Source of the DNA: Metaruminococcus_A sp003150405
GTDB lineage: Bacteria; Bacillota; Clostridia; Oscillospirales; Ruminococcaceae
Length of the DNA stretch: 64,000 bases
Reading direction: 5' to 3'
Assembly: GCA_902489745.1 (NCBI GenBank)
Contig: CABUBB010000003.1
Span: 124,001-188,000, forward strand
Below are positions 1 to 8,190 of this stretch, in pieces; position 1 is the stretch's first letter, and each line of letters starts with the position of its first letter. The notes below the pieces were generated by a model, which saw only the letters and a list, made by a program, of their open reading frames with translations, ran no database searches and had not been told where the DNA came from. Both the position numbers and the translations under genes were made by a program.

Positions 1-34
1 CTGACCGCGCGGGCGACTCCGCGGGTTCCACCTG

Positions 35-820
35 TCAGACCTGATATTCCCAGCCATTATCGCCCGTATAAACCATGAGCTTGGTCATGCCGCCGTCAAC
101 AGTCAGGTTCTGCCCATTGATAAAATCGTTCTCCGGATCGCAGAGAAAGAGCACGGCGCGGGCAATATCTTCCGGCGTGCCAACCCGGCCGGACGGATGC
201 TGAAGCCGATCTGCACGGGTGTATTCCGGAATATAGCATTCTTCATGATAAGCACCGGTGTCAATCCAGCCAGGGCTGATGGAATTGACCCGTACTTTCC
301 CGGAAAGACTGACCGCCAGCGCATGGGTGAGGGAAAGGATGCCGCCTTTGGCCGCCGAGTAACTTTCGGTGTCCGCCTGGGACATAAATCCGCGGGTAGA
401 CGCCAGGTTGACAATCGCCGCATCCTCCCGGAACAGCGGCAGCAAAAGCTGGGCCAACCGGTACGGAGCGGAGACTCCAACCCGAAGGACGTAGTTAAAA
501 TCCTCCCAGGTACAGCCGGACAAAATCCCCCGGCGGCTGAGGCAGGCGTTGTTGATAAGAAAATCCACACCGCCGCAGACATCCCCCACCGCTTTAGCAA
601 AGGTTGCAAGAGCCTCTTCCTCCGCGACATCACCGTAATAAAAAAAGTGTTTGCTGTTTTTGTTGATCACCTTTAACCGCATGAGCGTCTCGCGGCCTGC
701 TTCTTCATTAAAATCCATAAACGCGACCGCCGCGCCCTGTTTGGCAAAAGCCTCCACAATGCACCGGCCGATGCCGCCGGCGCCTCCGGTTACCACACAA
801 ACCCTGCCTTCAAATTTCAT
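35..820 (-). CDS. SDR family NAD(P)-dependent oxidoreductase
   Basis: A 261-residue classical short-chain dehydrogenase. The Rossmann cofactor motif TGGAGGIG is at residues 11-18, an NNAC variant of the NNAG motif at 90-93, the catalytic serine at about 141 (LAST), and YSAAK at 154-158 supplies Tyr154 and Lys158. The C-terminal INGQNLTVDGG segment is typical of glucose/3-oxoacyl-type SDRs. The active-site Asn usually seen between the NNAG and Ser motifs is not evident (RVGVSAPY). The start overlaps the end of queH by 11 bases, so the two are probably co-transcribed. The substrate cannot be told from sequence; a cytosolic alcohol/ketone oxidoreductase is the safe reading. Confidence 0.9.
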   Translation of the reverse strand: MKFEGRVCVVTGGAGGIGRCIVEAFAKQGAAVAFMDFNEEAGRETLMRLKVINKNSKHFFYYGDVAEEEALATFAKAVGDVCGGVDFLINNACLSRRGILSGCTWEDFNYVLRVGVSAPYRLAQLLLPLFREDAAIVNLASTRGFMSQADTESYSAAKGGILSLTHALAVSLSGKVRVNSISPGWIDTGAYHEECYIPEYTRADRLQHPSGRVGTPEDIARAVLFLCDPENDFINGQNLTVDGGMTKLMVYTGDNGWEYQV

Positions 821-1457
821 TTGTCAGCCTCCTTTTTTGTCGCTGTTCCGCCTCCTGTTTGGAATAAATGCAACCGCAGTAGTCCTGACGGTAAAGGCCA
901 TACATCTTGGAAAGCTCGATGGAACGTTTGTAGCCGTTCCGTTTTTTAAAATCCGAAACAAGGTAGGGCACCCCTACCTCTTCTGCAACCCGTTCGCCAA
1001 TTTCCAGGAGCTTATCCGCCCGCTTCATCGGACTGATAGAGAGGGTGGTGGTAAAATAATCGCACCCCTGTTCCGCTGCGATCCGTGCCGCTTCCCGCAG
1101 CCGGAGTTCATAGCAGCGGAAGCAACGCTCACCGCCCTCCGGAAGCTGCTCCAGCCCCTGAGTGACCTCATAAAAGCGTTCCGGTTGGTAACTTCCCTCA
1201 AGCAACCGCACTGGGCGCTCCAGTGGCATTTCCCGAAGCAGGCGCTTTAGCTCCTCCGTCCGATGCCGGTACTCCTCTGACATGGTAATGTTTGGATTGT
1301 AATAAAACACGGTAATTTCAAAAAATTGAGAGAGGTATTCCAACACATAGCTGCTACAGGGCGCACAGCAACTGTGCAGCAGCAGGGAAGGGACGGCTCC
1401 CTCCAATGAAAGACGGGCAAGCAGGGCGTCAAGCTCCCGCTGGGCATTGCGCTTCAT
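810..1457 (-). CDS. queH: Epoxyqueuosine reductase QueH
   Basis: This 215-residue protein belongs to the former DUF208 family, now known as QueH, which performs the last step of queuosine tRNA modification (epoxyqueuosine to queuosine). The cysteines expected for iron-sulfur and metal binding are present: HSCCAPC near 28-34, RCFRC at 111-115 and YCGC at 193-196. YYNPNI and TTLSISPMK are also family hallmarks. The start chosen is the ATG at 1457, because AAGGAGGGG lies just upstream; a longer in-frame extension to 1532 has no such site. It is followed by the overlapping SDR gene. Confidence 0.92.
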   Translation of the reverse strand: MKRNAQRELDALLARLSLEGAVPSLLLHSCCAPCSSYVLEYLSQFFEITVFYYNPNITMSEEYRHRTEELKRLLREMPLERPVRLLEGSYQPERFYEVTQGLEQLPEGGERCFRCYELRLREAARIAAEQGCDYFTTTLSISPMKRADKLLEIGERVAEEVGVPYLVSDFKKRNGYKRSIELSKMYGLYRQDYCGCIYSKQEAEQRQKRRLTNEI

Positions 1458-1648
1458 AACATCCCCTCCTTGTAACACAGTGGATTTCAGCCGCTGAGAA
1501 CGGCAATACCAAGACGGCTGGCAAATAGCCAAACAGCCGGTTAACCGTCCTTTCCGCGTCCGTTTCCCGGTGAAACGGCACCCCGGTGGGAAGTGGTTGG
1601 GCCTGCGAAGGTTTCACCGCAAAGCCAACGCCAGTTTTACAAATGCGT

Positions 1649-2224
1649 TCACCCGACCGGCAGGAAAGGGTAAATGCACAGTCCAACTACCCCTGCACCG
1701 AGCATGACGTAAATGGGGTTGAGCTTGAACTTGCGCAGGACAAATAATCCCAAAGCAAAAATACCGACAGCAATCCAGTCCACCTTTTCAATGGCGAAGC
1801 TCCAAAGGGTATCCCCGCCCCAAAGGGCAAGAATGAGGATGCCCACGCCGGCCGAGGCAATCAGCGAAACGACCGCCGGGCGCAGACCGCTCAAGGCACC
1901 CTGAATCACCGACAGATTGCGGTACTTGTAGTACAGAAACGCCAGCAGCAGAACAATGATACAGGACGGAAGCACACAGCCAATGGTTGCGACCGCTGCA
2001 CCGCCTACCCCAGCCACACGCATGCCGACAAAGGTCGAGGCATTGATGGCGATTGGTCCCGGCGTCATTTGGGAAATGGTGATGATATCGACAAACTCGG
2101 TCATGTTGAGCCAGCCGTGCAGATCAACCACCTGGGTCTGGATGAGCGGCAGCGACGCATAACCGCCGCCAAAACTGAACAAACCAATTTGGAAAAAGCT
2201 CCAGAGCAGTTCAAGATAAATCAT
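1649..2224 (-). CDS. CHR family transporter, short form, second subunit
   Basis: A 191-residue polytopic membrane protein of the chromate transporter (CHR) family, half the size of classical ChrA. It carries the FSFGGGYASLPLI motif near the N terminus and QMTPGPIAINA near residue 50, both family signatures. Its start codon overlaps the stop of the preceding CHR gene by four bases (ATGA), so the two are translationally coupled and probably form a heterodimer, as known for short-chain CHR pairs. Chromate is unlikely to be the natural substrate here; an anion is the family-level inference. Confidence 0.88.
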   Translation of the reverse strand: MIYLELLWSFFQIGLFSFGGGYASLPLIQTQVVDLHGWLNMTEFVDIITISQMTPGPIAINASTFVGMRVAGVGGAAVATIGCVLPSCIIVLLLAFLYYKYRNLSVIQGALSGLRPAVVSLIASAGVGILILALWGGDTLWSFAIEKVDWIAVGIFALGLFVLRKFKLNPIYVMLGAGVVGLCIYPFLPVG

Positions 2225-2808
2225 TTGTCCGCCTCCCCTGTTTTGGATTTCGCCCGTTTTTCGCGGACAATAGTCGCTACAATGCCAATGGCGGCACAGG
2301 CGAGGATGACAAAAATAATGTTGACGCCAAAGAAATAAGAAACAACAAAGGCGCCGATCATGATGATGTAGGAAACAACGCTTTTTTCCTTGCCCACATT
2401 GATTGCCATTTTGACAACCGCATCCACAATCACGGCTGCGACGCCCGCCTGCATCCCTTTCATGACCACCGAGACATAGTAATTGTCACGGAATGCCTGG
2501 TAGAAAAATGAAATGACGGCAATGATGACAAACGGCGGCAAAATCGTGCCGAACATGCTGACAAAAGCACCCAGCACACCGCCCAGCCGATAACCGATCA
2601 TAATGGAGGCGTTGACCGCAATCGGCCCCGGGGCCGATTGCGCCACTGCCACGAGGTCCAGCATTTCTTTTTCGTCAATCCAGCCGTACTGGTTGACAAA
2701 TTTTTTCTGCATCAGCGGCACAATGACATAGCCGCCGCCAAAGGTGAAAGCGCTTAAGGTAAAGGTGGAAAGAAAGATTTTCCAGTACAGTGCCGGGGTT
2801 CTCTTCAA
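2221..2808 (-). CDS. CHR family transporter, short form, first subunit
   Basis: A 195-residue membrane protein, the partner of the downstream CHR gene. It shows FTFGGGYVIVPLM and QSAPGPIAVNAS, the paired signatures of the CHR domain. I place the start at the TTG at 2808, since AGGAGGAG stands six bases upstream; an open frame runs further to 2892 but would overlap the upstream dehydrogenase and has no ribosome site. It lies 34 bases after the D-2-hydroxyacid dehydrogenase in the same operon, which hints that the transported anion may be a small organic acid (inference only). Confidence 0.87.
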   Translation of the reverse strand: MKRTPALYWKIFLSTFTLSAFTFGGGYVIVPLMQKKFVNQYGWIDEKEMLDLVAVAQSAPGPIAVNASIMIGYRLGGVLGAFVSMFGTILPPFVIIAVISFFYQAFRDNYYVSVVMKGMQAGVAAVIVDAVVKMAINVGKEKSVVSYIIMIGAFVVSYFFGVNIIFVILACAAIGIVATIVREKRAKSKTGEADK

Positions 2809-2842
2809 AAAATTCTCCTCCTGTATGGTTGTTCCCAACCGG

Positions 2843-3811
2843 TTATTTTTTGCGGTAACCGGTGGAAAAGTCCACGATATTTTCAAGGTCACCGCCCTTT
2901 AAAAGCTGCTGCAGATTGCGGATAAAGATGCCCGTGATAAATTCCACCGTTTGTTCCAGATGGAATCCTCCTGCGGCATGCGGGGTAATAACCGCGTTCT
3001 TCATCTCCCACAGACGGTGATCCGCCGGAAGCGGCTCCGGCTCGGTCACATCAAGGCCGACGCCCCAGAGCTTTCCGGCCTCCATTGCGTCGCAGAGCGC
3101 CTCAAGGTCGATGGCTGAACCGCGGCCGACGTTCAGGATGACCGCGTCTTTTTTCATCCGGGCAATGCGCTCCCGATTGATGATATGGGTGGTTGCCGGA
3201 GTACCCGGCAGGCTCATGGAAATCACGTCCGCATGGGGCAGGAGGTCGTCCAGATCCTCCATGAGGTGCATTTCGTCGTAGCAGTCCGGTACATCGCCGG
3301 GGGTGCGGCGCACGCCAATAGTCGTGGCACCCATTGCCTTTACCCGTTTAGCAAATTCAGTGCCGATGTTGCCTGCGCCCAGAATCAGCACGGTAGAACC
3401 GACCACGGTCTTGACGCTGCCGGCATCCGTCCAATGATGTTCCATCTGCGCATCGCGATAGGAATAAAGCTTTTTATAAAGCATGAGCAGCATGCCGAGC
3501 AGATGTTCCGAAATAGTGAGGCCATAAGCACCGGTAGCGTTGGTCAGAAGAGCTCTGTCCGGCAATACGCCGTCTGCGGTATAGCCGTCGGTTCCGGCGC
3601 TGTTGAGCTGAATCCATTTGAGCCTTTTGGTGCCCCGAATGAGATTGGGGGAAGGGTTACCGAAAATGACATCAGCCGCATGCACCTGTTCTTTTGTCAC
3701 TTCAGAGGCGCCCGCAAAACAGAACTCAAGTTCCGGGAACGCAGCGGAAAGCTGCTCACGCTGCGGTGCATCCATTGGGAAAACGACAAGTACCTTCTTG
3801 ATTGCTTCCAT
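2843..3811 (-). CDS. D-isomer-specific 2-hydroxyacid dehydrogenase
   Basis: A 322-residue NAD-dependent dehydrogenase of the D-2-hydroxyacid family (glyoxylate/hydroxypyruvate reductase-like). The nucleotide fold has GAGNIG at 145-150. The catalytic triad is visible as Arg230 (NVGRGSAID), Glu257 (DVTEPEP) and His278 (TPHAAGG). It is the first gene of an operon with two half-size CHR transporter genes and has its own consensus promoter (3874-3902). It interconverts a 2-keto acid and a D-2-hydroxy acid in the cytosol; the exact acid is not determined. Confidence 0.92.
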   Translation of the reverse strand: MEAIKKVLVVFPMDAPQREQLSAAFPELEFCFAGASEVTKEQVHAADVIFGNPSPNLIRGTKRLKWIQLNSAGTDGYTADGVLPDRALLTNATGAYGLTISEHLLGMLLMLYKKLYSYRDAQMEHHWTDAGSVKTVVGSTVLILGAGNIGTEFAKRVKAMGATTIGVRRTPGDVPDCYDEMHLMEDLDDLLPHADVISMSLPGTPATTHIINRERIARMKKDAVILNVGRGSAIDLEALCDAMEAGKLWGVGLDVTEPEPLPADHRLWEMKNAVITPHAAGGFHLEQTVEFITGIFIRNLQQLLKGGDLENIVDFSTGYRKK

Positions 3812-3873
3812 GATGTGTGCTCCTTTGCTGTTTTTTGACGGTGTTGTATTTTATGGCAAAAAGTTTCTTTTTT

Positions 3874-3902
3874 ATTATAGGCGTTTTCCGGCTTCAAGTC
3901 AA
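3874..3902 (-). promoter_or_regulatory. Sigma-A type promoter of the dehydrogenase-CHR operon
   Basis: On the minus strand, TTGACT (3902-3897) and TATAAT (3879-3874) are separated by exactly 17 bases. It lies about 65 bases upstream of the dehydrogenase start at 3811. Confidence 0.8.
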
Positions 3903-3935
3903 CGAAACCACATCCGGATAAACCCAAACGAAATG

Positions 3936-3974
3936 GCAAAAAGCAGCCTGTTCCCAATGGGAGCAGACTGCTTG
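3936..3974 (-). terminator. Rho-independent terminator after the small hypothetical gene
   Basis: On the minus strand an imperfect stem beginning AAGCAG and ending CTGCTT, with inner CTCCC/GGGAA pairing, runs straight into TTTTTG. It sits just beyond the stop of the gene at 3981-4403. Confidence 0.7.
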
Positions 3975-3980
3975 CCGACA

Positions 3981-4403
3981 TTACGATTCATTTGGAGCAT
4001 GGCGAACGAAAAAGCGGTATTCGACCGTTTTGAAACCGAACGTACAAATCAGCCGGATTCCACGCAGGGTCTGCAGGCTTGAAGCAAGACCATAGAGCGG
4101 ATGCCGCTCCGCCGGGTAGGCCGCCACCCCGTTTTCCAGATTCAGGGCAAACGGTTCATAAAGCGATTGCTGAAACATCACATGGCCTTTGTAACTGCCG
4201 CCACCCTGCAGCATATAATCCACGCATGCGGCGCTGTCCGGAATTTGTTCGAGAAAGCGTATTTTCAGGGATTCTCCCGTTTTTACAACGACAACATCGG
4301 CATAATTCACAGCAGATTTTCCTTTATGCCGCAGATGTAACAACGGTTGGTTTTGCCCGAGAAACACGAAAGAAAACAAACCGAGAGAACCGGCCAAAAC
4401 CAT
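3981..4403 (-). CDS. Hypothetical protein with hydrophobic N terminus
   Basis: A 140-residue open frame that I do not recognise. Residues 1-16 (MVLAGSLGLFSFVFLG) are hydrophobic without a clear positively charged leader, so it could be an anchor or a poor signal peptide. The rest looks like a soluble mixed alpha/beta domain. An in-frame stop lies two codons upstream, so the ATG at 4403 is the only near start; its ribosome site (GATGAAGC) is weak. A terminator follows immediately, which supports a real transcription unit, possibly downstream of thioredoxin (127-base gap). Function unknown. Confidence 0.5.
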   Translation of the reverse strand: MVLAGSLGLFSFVFLGQNQPLLHLRHKGKSAVNYADVVVVKTGESLKIRFLEQIPDSAACVDYMLQGGGSYKGHVMFQQSLYEPFALNLENGVAAYPAERHPLYGLASSLQTLRGIRLICTFGFKTVEYRFFVRHAPNES

Positions 4404-4530
4404 GCTTCATCCGAAGGTGCCGGCCGACGCTATGACGGCTAACAGCTACGCCAATTTCGTCCTGCAAAGCGAGGATGCAACAATTCCCCCGCACGCTCCA
4501 TCTGCCGGCGAACAGGGGAAATCAATACAC

Positions 4531-4848
4531 TCAGCGGTACTGTTCAATCAGCCCCACATAATTTTGTTTTGGTTTTACGCCGACTTCGGTCGCCAGCGTC
4601 TCACCGTTTTTGATAAATACAATGGTCGGGATGCTCATCACCCCGTATTTTGCCGCAAGGTCTGCATTTTCATCAATATTCACCTTGAAAAATTTGACCT
4701 CCGGCTGTTCCTCGGCAAGTTCTGCAAGAACTGGGGCAAGCATTTTGCAGGGGCCGCACCAGTCGGCATAAAAATCGACTACGACCAGGCCCTCCGCCTG
4801 TTTGACCGACCTTTCAAAATCCGTTTCTTTCAGCATAGCAACACTCAT
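4531..4848 (-). CDS. trxA: Thioredoxin
   Basis: A 105-residue thioredoxin with the WCGPC redox site (Cys31, Cys34) and the cis-proline in SIPTIVF. It reduces protein disulfides in the cytosol using thioredoxin reductase. The start is the ATG at 4848, seven bases after AAGGAGG; a longer frame to 4872 includes an unlikely extension through the ribosome site. It lies 57 bases after the PQ-loop-like membrane gene and may be co-transcribed from the promoter at 5275-5302. No thioredoxin reductase gene is nearby. Confidence 0.95.
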   Translation of the reverse strand: MSVAMLKETDFERSVKQAEGLVVVDFYADWCGPCKMLAPVLAELAEEQPEVKFFKVNIDENADLAAKYGVMSIPTIVFIKNGETLATEVGVKPKQNYVGLIEQYR

Positions 4849-4905
4849 GCCATAACCTCCTTCATCATACACAGATCTTTTTTAGTATCCTCTGTTCTGC
4901 CGCCG

Positions 4906-5196
4906 TTATGCGCTTGCCTTTCGGGCTTCCGCTTTTTCAATGCGGACGTTTCGATAGTAGAGCACTGTATCGGCTGCGACCATAATCAAATTGATGATGT
5001 AAAGCGCCAGCACCACGTCCGGTGAATACAGCAGCTTGTTGATGATGCCGGCAATATAACCCACAAGGATGGCATACAAAAACACCACGCTTTTGCTGCC
5101 GACCTTCCGGCTGGTATAGGATTTATAAATGGAAATAGGCCAGGAAATGCCAAAGCAAAGCAGCATAACGGCTTCAAAAATTTTAAAATCTCCCAA
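4906..5196 (-). CDS. Small PQ-loop-like membrane protein
   Basis: A 96-residue protein with three predicted membrane segments (about residues 5-22, 32-50 and 58-78) and a basic tail. The pattern CFGISWPISIYKSYTSRK followed by GYIAGIINK resembles the half-size PQ-loop/SemiSWEET-like proteins common in Clostridia. The start is taken as the TTG at 5196, with AAAGGAGAGG seven to eight bases upstream; the open frame extends to 5289 without a ribosome site. Transport of a small solute is possible but not shown. Confidence 0.65.
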   Translation of the reverse strand: MGDFKIFEAVMLLCFGISWPISIYKSYTSRKVGSKSVVFLYAILVGYIAGIINKLLYSPDVVLALYIINLIMVAADTVLYYRNVRIEKAEARKASA

Positions 5197-5274
5197 TGGC
5201 GATCCTCTCCTTTCACAAAGTACAATGCAAGGGCTGTTTCCAGCCCGGGCACGGACATTTTTGATTTCCCTTTT

Positions 5275-5302
5275 ATTATAGCATTCCATGCAGATTTTGC
5301 AA
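5275..5302 (-). promoter_or_regulatory. Promoter of the PQ-loop-like gene and thioredoxin
   Basis: On the minus strand TTGCAA (5302-5297) and TATAAT (5280-5275) lie 16 bases apart, about 80 bases before the TTG start at 5196. Confidence 0.7.
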
Positions 5303-5343
5303 GAAAGTCAGAGACGATCCTGTAAAAACAATGCCGTTGTGAT

Positions 5344-5372
5344 TTGACACCCACGCATCAATCGCCTATAAT
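5344..5372 (+). promoter_or_regulatory. Consensus promoter of the AEC transporter-GDPD operon
   Basis: TTGACA (5344-5349) and TATAAT (5367-5372) with a 17-base spacer, 65 bases before the ATG at 5437. This is a perfect housekeeping promoter. Confidence 0.88.
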
Positions 5373-5436
5373 AAAAATATTACGATGATATTGAGCATCA
5401 TCCCACTCATCAATCAAAAAAAGGATACGATAACAA

Positions 5437-6378
5437 ATGGAAAGCTTTATCTTCTCACTCAACGTCGTTTTCCCCCTCTTTGTGCTCATTTCACTGGGCT
5501 ATTTTCTCTCCCGCATCAAGCTGGTAAACCCCACCTTTGTCAAAACCGGAAACAATGTCTGTTTTAAGGTGTTTTTGCCGATTTTGCTGTTCATGAACAT
5601 TTATCAGGCCGATTTTTCTTCTACCTTTGACGGGAATTTCATTCTGCTGGTGCTAGGGTTTGTCGCCGCACAGATGGTAATTCTGTTCCTCACGGTCCCG
5701 TTCATCATCAAGGAGAACGCCAAGCGGGGCGTCATCATTCAGGCGCTGTTCCGCGGCAATTTCCTTATTTTCGGGGTACCGATTTGCGAGACCATGTTCG
5801 GAGCCGAAGGCGGTGCGCTGGCAGCCATTGTGGCGGCCTTTCTCGTCCCGCTTTACAACCTGCTGGCCGTTGTTGTTCTCGCCATTTTTGACTCTGAACA
5901 AAAGGTGAATGTCAAGCAAACCCTGCTCAATATAGTGAAAAACCCGCTGATTATCGGCGCGTTGCTCGGCCTTATCTTTTCCTTTTTCAAAATTCCGCTG
6001 CCGGAAGCGGTCTTTTCCCCGCTCAAGCAGCTTGGTTCTATTGCAACGCCGCTCGCACTCACTTTGCTGGGCTGCGACTTCAGCTTCCGCAGCGCATTCC
6101 GCAACCTGAAATATGTGCTGACAGTTTCCTTTCTGCGGCTGCTGGTTGTGCCGGCAATCGTCATCAGCATTGTGGTGGCACTTGGTTACCGTGACGCACA
6201 GCTTGCTGTTTTAATGGTTGCATTCGGCGCGCCAGTCGCTGTCTCCAGTTACACCATGGCCTGCAACGCCAATGCAGATGCTGAGCTTGCCGGACAGCTT
6301 GTAGTCGCAAGTTCCCTGTTCTCCATTTTCACCATGTTTGCACTGGTGTACATCACCAAAATGCTGGGCTTTATTTAG
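5437..6378 (+). CDS. AEC family transporter
   Basis: A 313-residue protein with about ten hydrophobic segments in two groups of five, as in the auxin efflux carrier (AEC)/malonate permease family. Conserved features include the N-terminal FPLFVLISLGYFLSR and a C-terminal block around FGAPVAVSSYTMA. It probably exports or imports a small organic acid across the cytoplasmic membrane. A strong promoter precedes it, and the GDPD gene follows 24 bases later without a terminator, so the two form an operon. Confidence 0.9.
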   Translation: MESFIFSLNVVFPLFVLISLGYFLSRIKLVNPTFVKTGNNVCFKVFLPILLFMNIYQADFSSTFDGNFILLVLGFVAAQMVILFLTVPFIIKENAKRGVIIQALFRGNFLIFGVPICETMFGAEGGALAAIVAAFLVPLYNLLAVVVLAIFDSEQKVNVKQTLLNIVKNPLIIGALLGLIFSFFKIPLPEAVFSPLKQLGSIATPLALTLLGCDFSFRSAFRNLKYVLTVSFLRLLVVPAIVISIVVALGYRDAQLAVLMVAFGAPVAVSSYTMACNANADAELAGQLVVASSLFSIFTMFALVYITKMLGFI

Positions 6379-6402
6379 CAGATTGAACAGGAGGCGCCGC
6401 CC

Positions 6403-7242
6403 ATGCCGCTTTGGCTTCTTATCCCGATTATTGCTGCCATTGCCCTCGTCGGCGGCTACCTGTGGCTGATTGCCTCCAAGCCCGCCCGGGAGTGGCGGCT
6501 TGCCCCACTGCAGGGCTGGGATTATGCACACCGCGGGCTTTATACCCGCGATCAGGCGATCCCGGAAAATTCCATGGCGGCTTTTGAGCGTGCTGTATCA
6601 CACGGATATGGTATTGAACTGGACGTTCAACTGTCGTCCGACGGGCAGGTTGTGGTTTTTCACGACGACCGCCTCATGCGCATGTGTGGTGTAGACAAGC
6701 TCGTAGCGGCACTTACCTTTCATCAGCTGCGCCGCCTTTCCCTAATGGGGACGGGTGAACGCATCCCGCTGTTTGCAGAGGTGCTCAAGCTAGTATGCGG
6801 ACGCGTTCCCTTAATCATTGAATTGAAAATGGGGAAACGCAATGCCGAGCTCTGCCGCAAAACGGCCGATCTGCTTAAAGACTATACAGGACCGTACTGT
6901 GTGGAATCCTTTGACCCGCGCATCCTGCGGTGGTTTCGGAAAAACGAAGTTAAAATGGTACGGGGTCAGCTTTCTGAATCCTTTTCCGGCACAAAAGGGA
7001 TGCCCCGTATTTTGAAGCTAGCCCTGCGCAATCTGCTGGGCAACTGCATTGCAAAACCACACTTTATTGCCTACCGGTACGAGGACGCTTCAAACCGCAG
7101 TTTCCGGCTGTGCAGAAGGCTGTTTCACCTTTTAACCGTCGCCTGGACGGTGCGTGATCCGGAAAGTGCAGCCTTTGTCCGGCGGCATTTTGATTTGATG
7201 ATTTTTGAACATTTTCTGCCCGAAAGCTCTGATGTTCCATAA
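6403..7242 (+). CDS. Membrane-anchored glycerophosphodiester phosphodiesterase
   Basis: A 279-residue protein with an N-terminal membrane segment (about 3-24) followed by a GDPD domain. Catalytic elements are AHRGLYTRD (His, Arg), ENSMAAFE, and IELDVQLSSDG with FHDD, giving the metal-binding Glu/Asp set. It hydrolyses glycerophosphodiesters to glycerol 3-phosphate and an alcohol, perhaps from lipid or teichoic-acid turnover. AGGAGG precedes the ATG. The gene ends at a terminator at 7241-7277. The single anchor suggests the enzyme sits on the membrane; which face is not clear. Confidence 0.92.
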   Translation: MPLWLLIPIIAAIALVGGYLWLIASKPAREWRLAPLQGWDYAHRGLYTRDQAIPENSMAAFERAVSHGYGIELDVQLSSDGQVVVFHDDRLMRMCGVDKLVAALTFHQLRRLSLMGTGERIPLFAEVLKLVCGRVPLIIELKMGKRNAELCRKTADLLKDYTGPYCVESFDPRILRWFRKNEVKMVRGQLSESFSGTKGMPRILKLALRNLLGNCIAKPHFIAYRYEDASNRSFRLCRRLFHLLTVAWTVRDPESAAFVRRHFDLMIFEHFLPESSDVP

Positions 7243-7277
7243 AAGCCGCGGATTGCTTTCCTGCGGCTTTTTCTTTT
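7241..7277 (+). terminator. Terminator of the AEC-GDPD operon
   Basis: AAAAGCCGCGGA pairs imperfectly with TCCTGCGGCTTTT around a short loop and is followed by TTCTTTT. It starts at the stop codon of the GDPD gene. Confidence 0.8.
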
Positions 7278-7372
7278 ACACCGGTTTTATGTGCAAGTAT
7301 GCTTTCAGAAATTAAAATTCCCTTTGAACGCAGCCACACCCTGCAACAACCAAATAGAAAGAAGAAACTCCT

Positions 7373-7939
7373 ATGAAAAAAGTGCTGATTCTTTACCGAA
7401 GCAAATCCGGCTACACCAAAAAATATGCTCTTTGGGCAGCAAAAGCTCTAAACGGCGAAGCACGGAAGCTCGACGATGTTCATGCACAGCAGCTTGCCGG
7501 ATACGATACCGTTGTCTATGGCGGCGGGGTTTACGCCGGGCGGATAAACGGAATGAAAAAACTAAAAAAACTTCTTCCCGCTTTTTCCGGAAAAAGAGTT
7601 TTTCTCTTTGCAGTCGGTCTGTCTGCTATGGATTCAGAACAGGCACAAAAAATTCGTGCAGGGCAGCTTGGCGCTCCCGCATTTGATGGAACGCCGGCGT
7701 TTTATCTCCGCGGAGGGCTTGATCCCGCCAAGCTGCACGGTGTTGACCGCCTATTTATCCGTATGATGGCAAAAAACCTTGCAGGAGAAGCCAACCCCAC
7801 GCCGGAGCAGCGGGAGATGCTCTGGGCCGTTCAGCAGTCCGGAGATTACTGCACTGAGGAGCAGCTTCGTCCACTCATTCAAGCGGCAAAGGCCGAGGAG
7901 CATTTATCTCCGACACGAGCTGCCTCATGCAGGCCGTAG
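7373..7939 (+). CDS. Flavodoxin-domain protein
   Basis: A 188-residue protein whose N-terminal half is a flavodoxin fold. The FMN phosphate loop is YRSKSGYTKKYA (about 8-19), a variant of T/SxTGxT, and VVYGGGVYAGR near 50 is the second FMN contact. The C-terminal part (HGVDRLFIRMMAKN) resembles HemG-like protoporphyrinogen oxidase/flavodoxin-domain proteins of Clostridia. It probably acts as a cytosolic electron carrier or quinone/flavin-dependent oxidoreductase. The ribosome site (AGAAAGAAG) is weak. It stands alone between a terminator and a 250-base gap. Confidence 0.85.
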   Translation: MKKVLILYRSKSGYTKKYALWAAKALNGEARKLDDVHAQQLAGYDTVVYGGGVYAGRINGMKKLKKLLPAFSGKRVFLFAVGLSAMDSEQAQKIRAGQLGAPAFDGTPAFYLRGGLDPAKLHGVDRLFIRMMAKNLAGEANPTPEQREMLWAVQQSGDYCTEEQLRPLIQAAKAEEHLSPTRAASCRP

Positions 7940-8190
7940 CAAACCACTTGTTTTTCGGTTTCTTTCGTTCAAGCAGCCAATTACCTAGGCAGGTATTTCA
8001 TACAGATTTTTCTTTCGCAACTGGCGCTTACCCTTTTCGCCAGCGTTCACGAATGTAAGGCGGCTGGTAGCAATGTGTAAAAACGCTGCGGATTCTGCCC
8101 ACTATAGCAGTATTATTTAGAAGCCGTATTTGGCATGCCGTTTCCATACTCTGCATATACATTAGGGAAACCTGACAGAGGAGTATGGAC

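Noticed and set aside
7940..8184. Possible small gene between the flavodoxin and membrane protein genes
   Set aside because: Only a CTGGCG/CGCCAG pair without a T-tract and no frame with a ribosome site.
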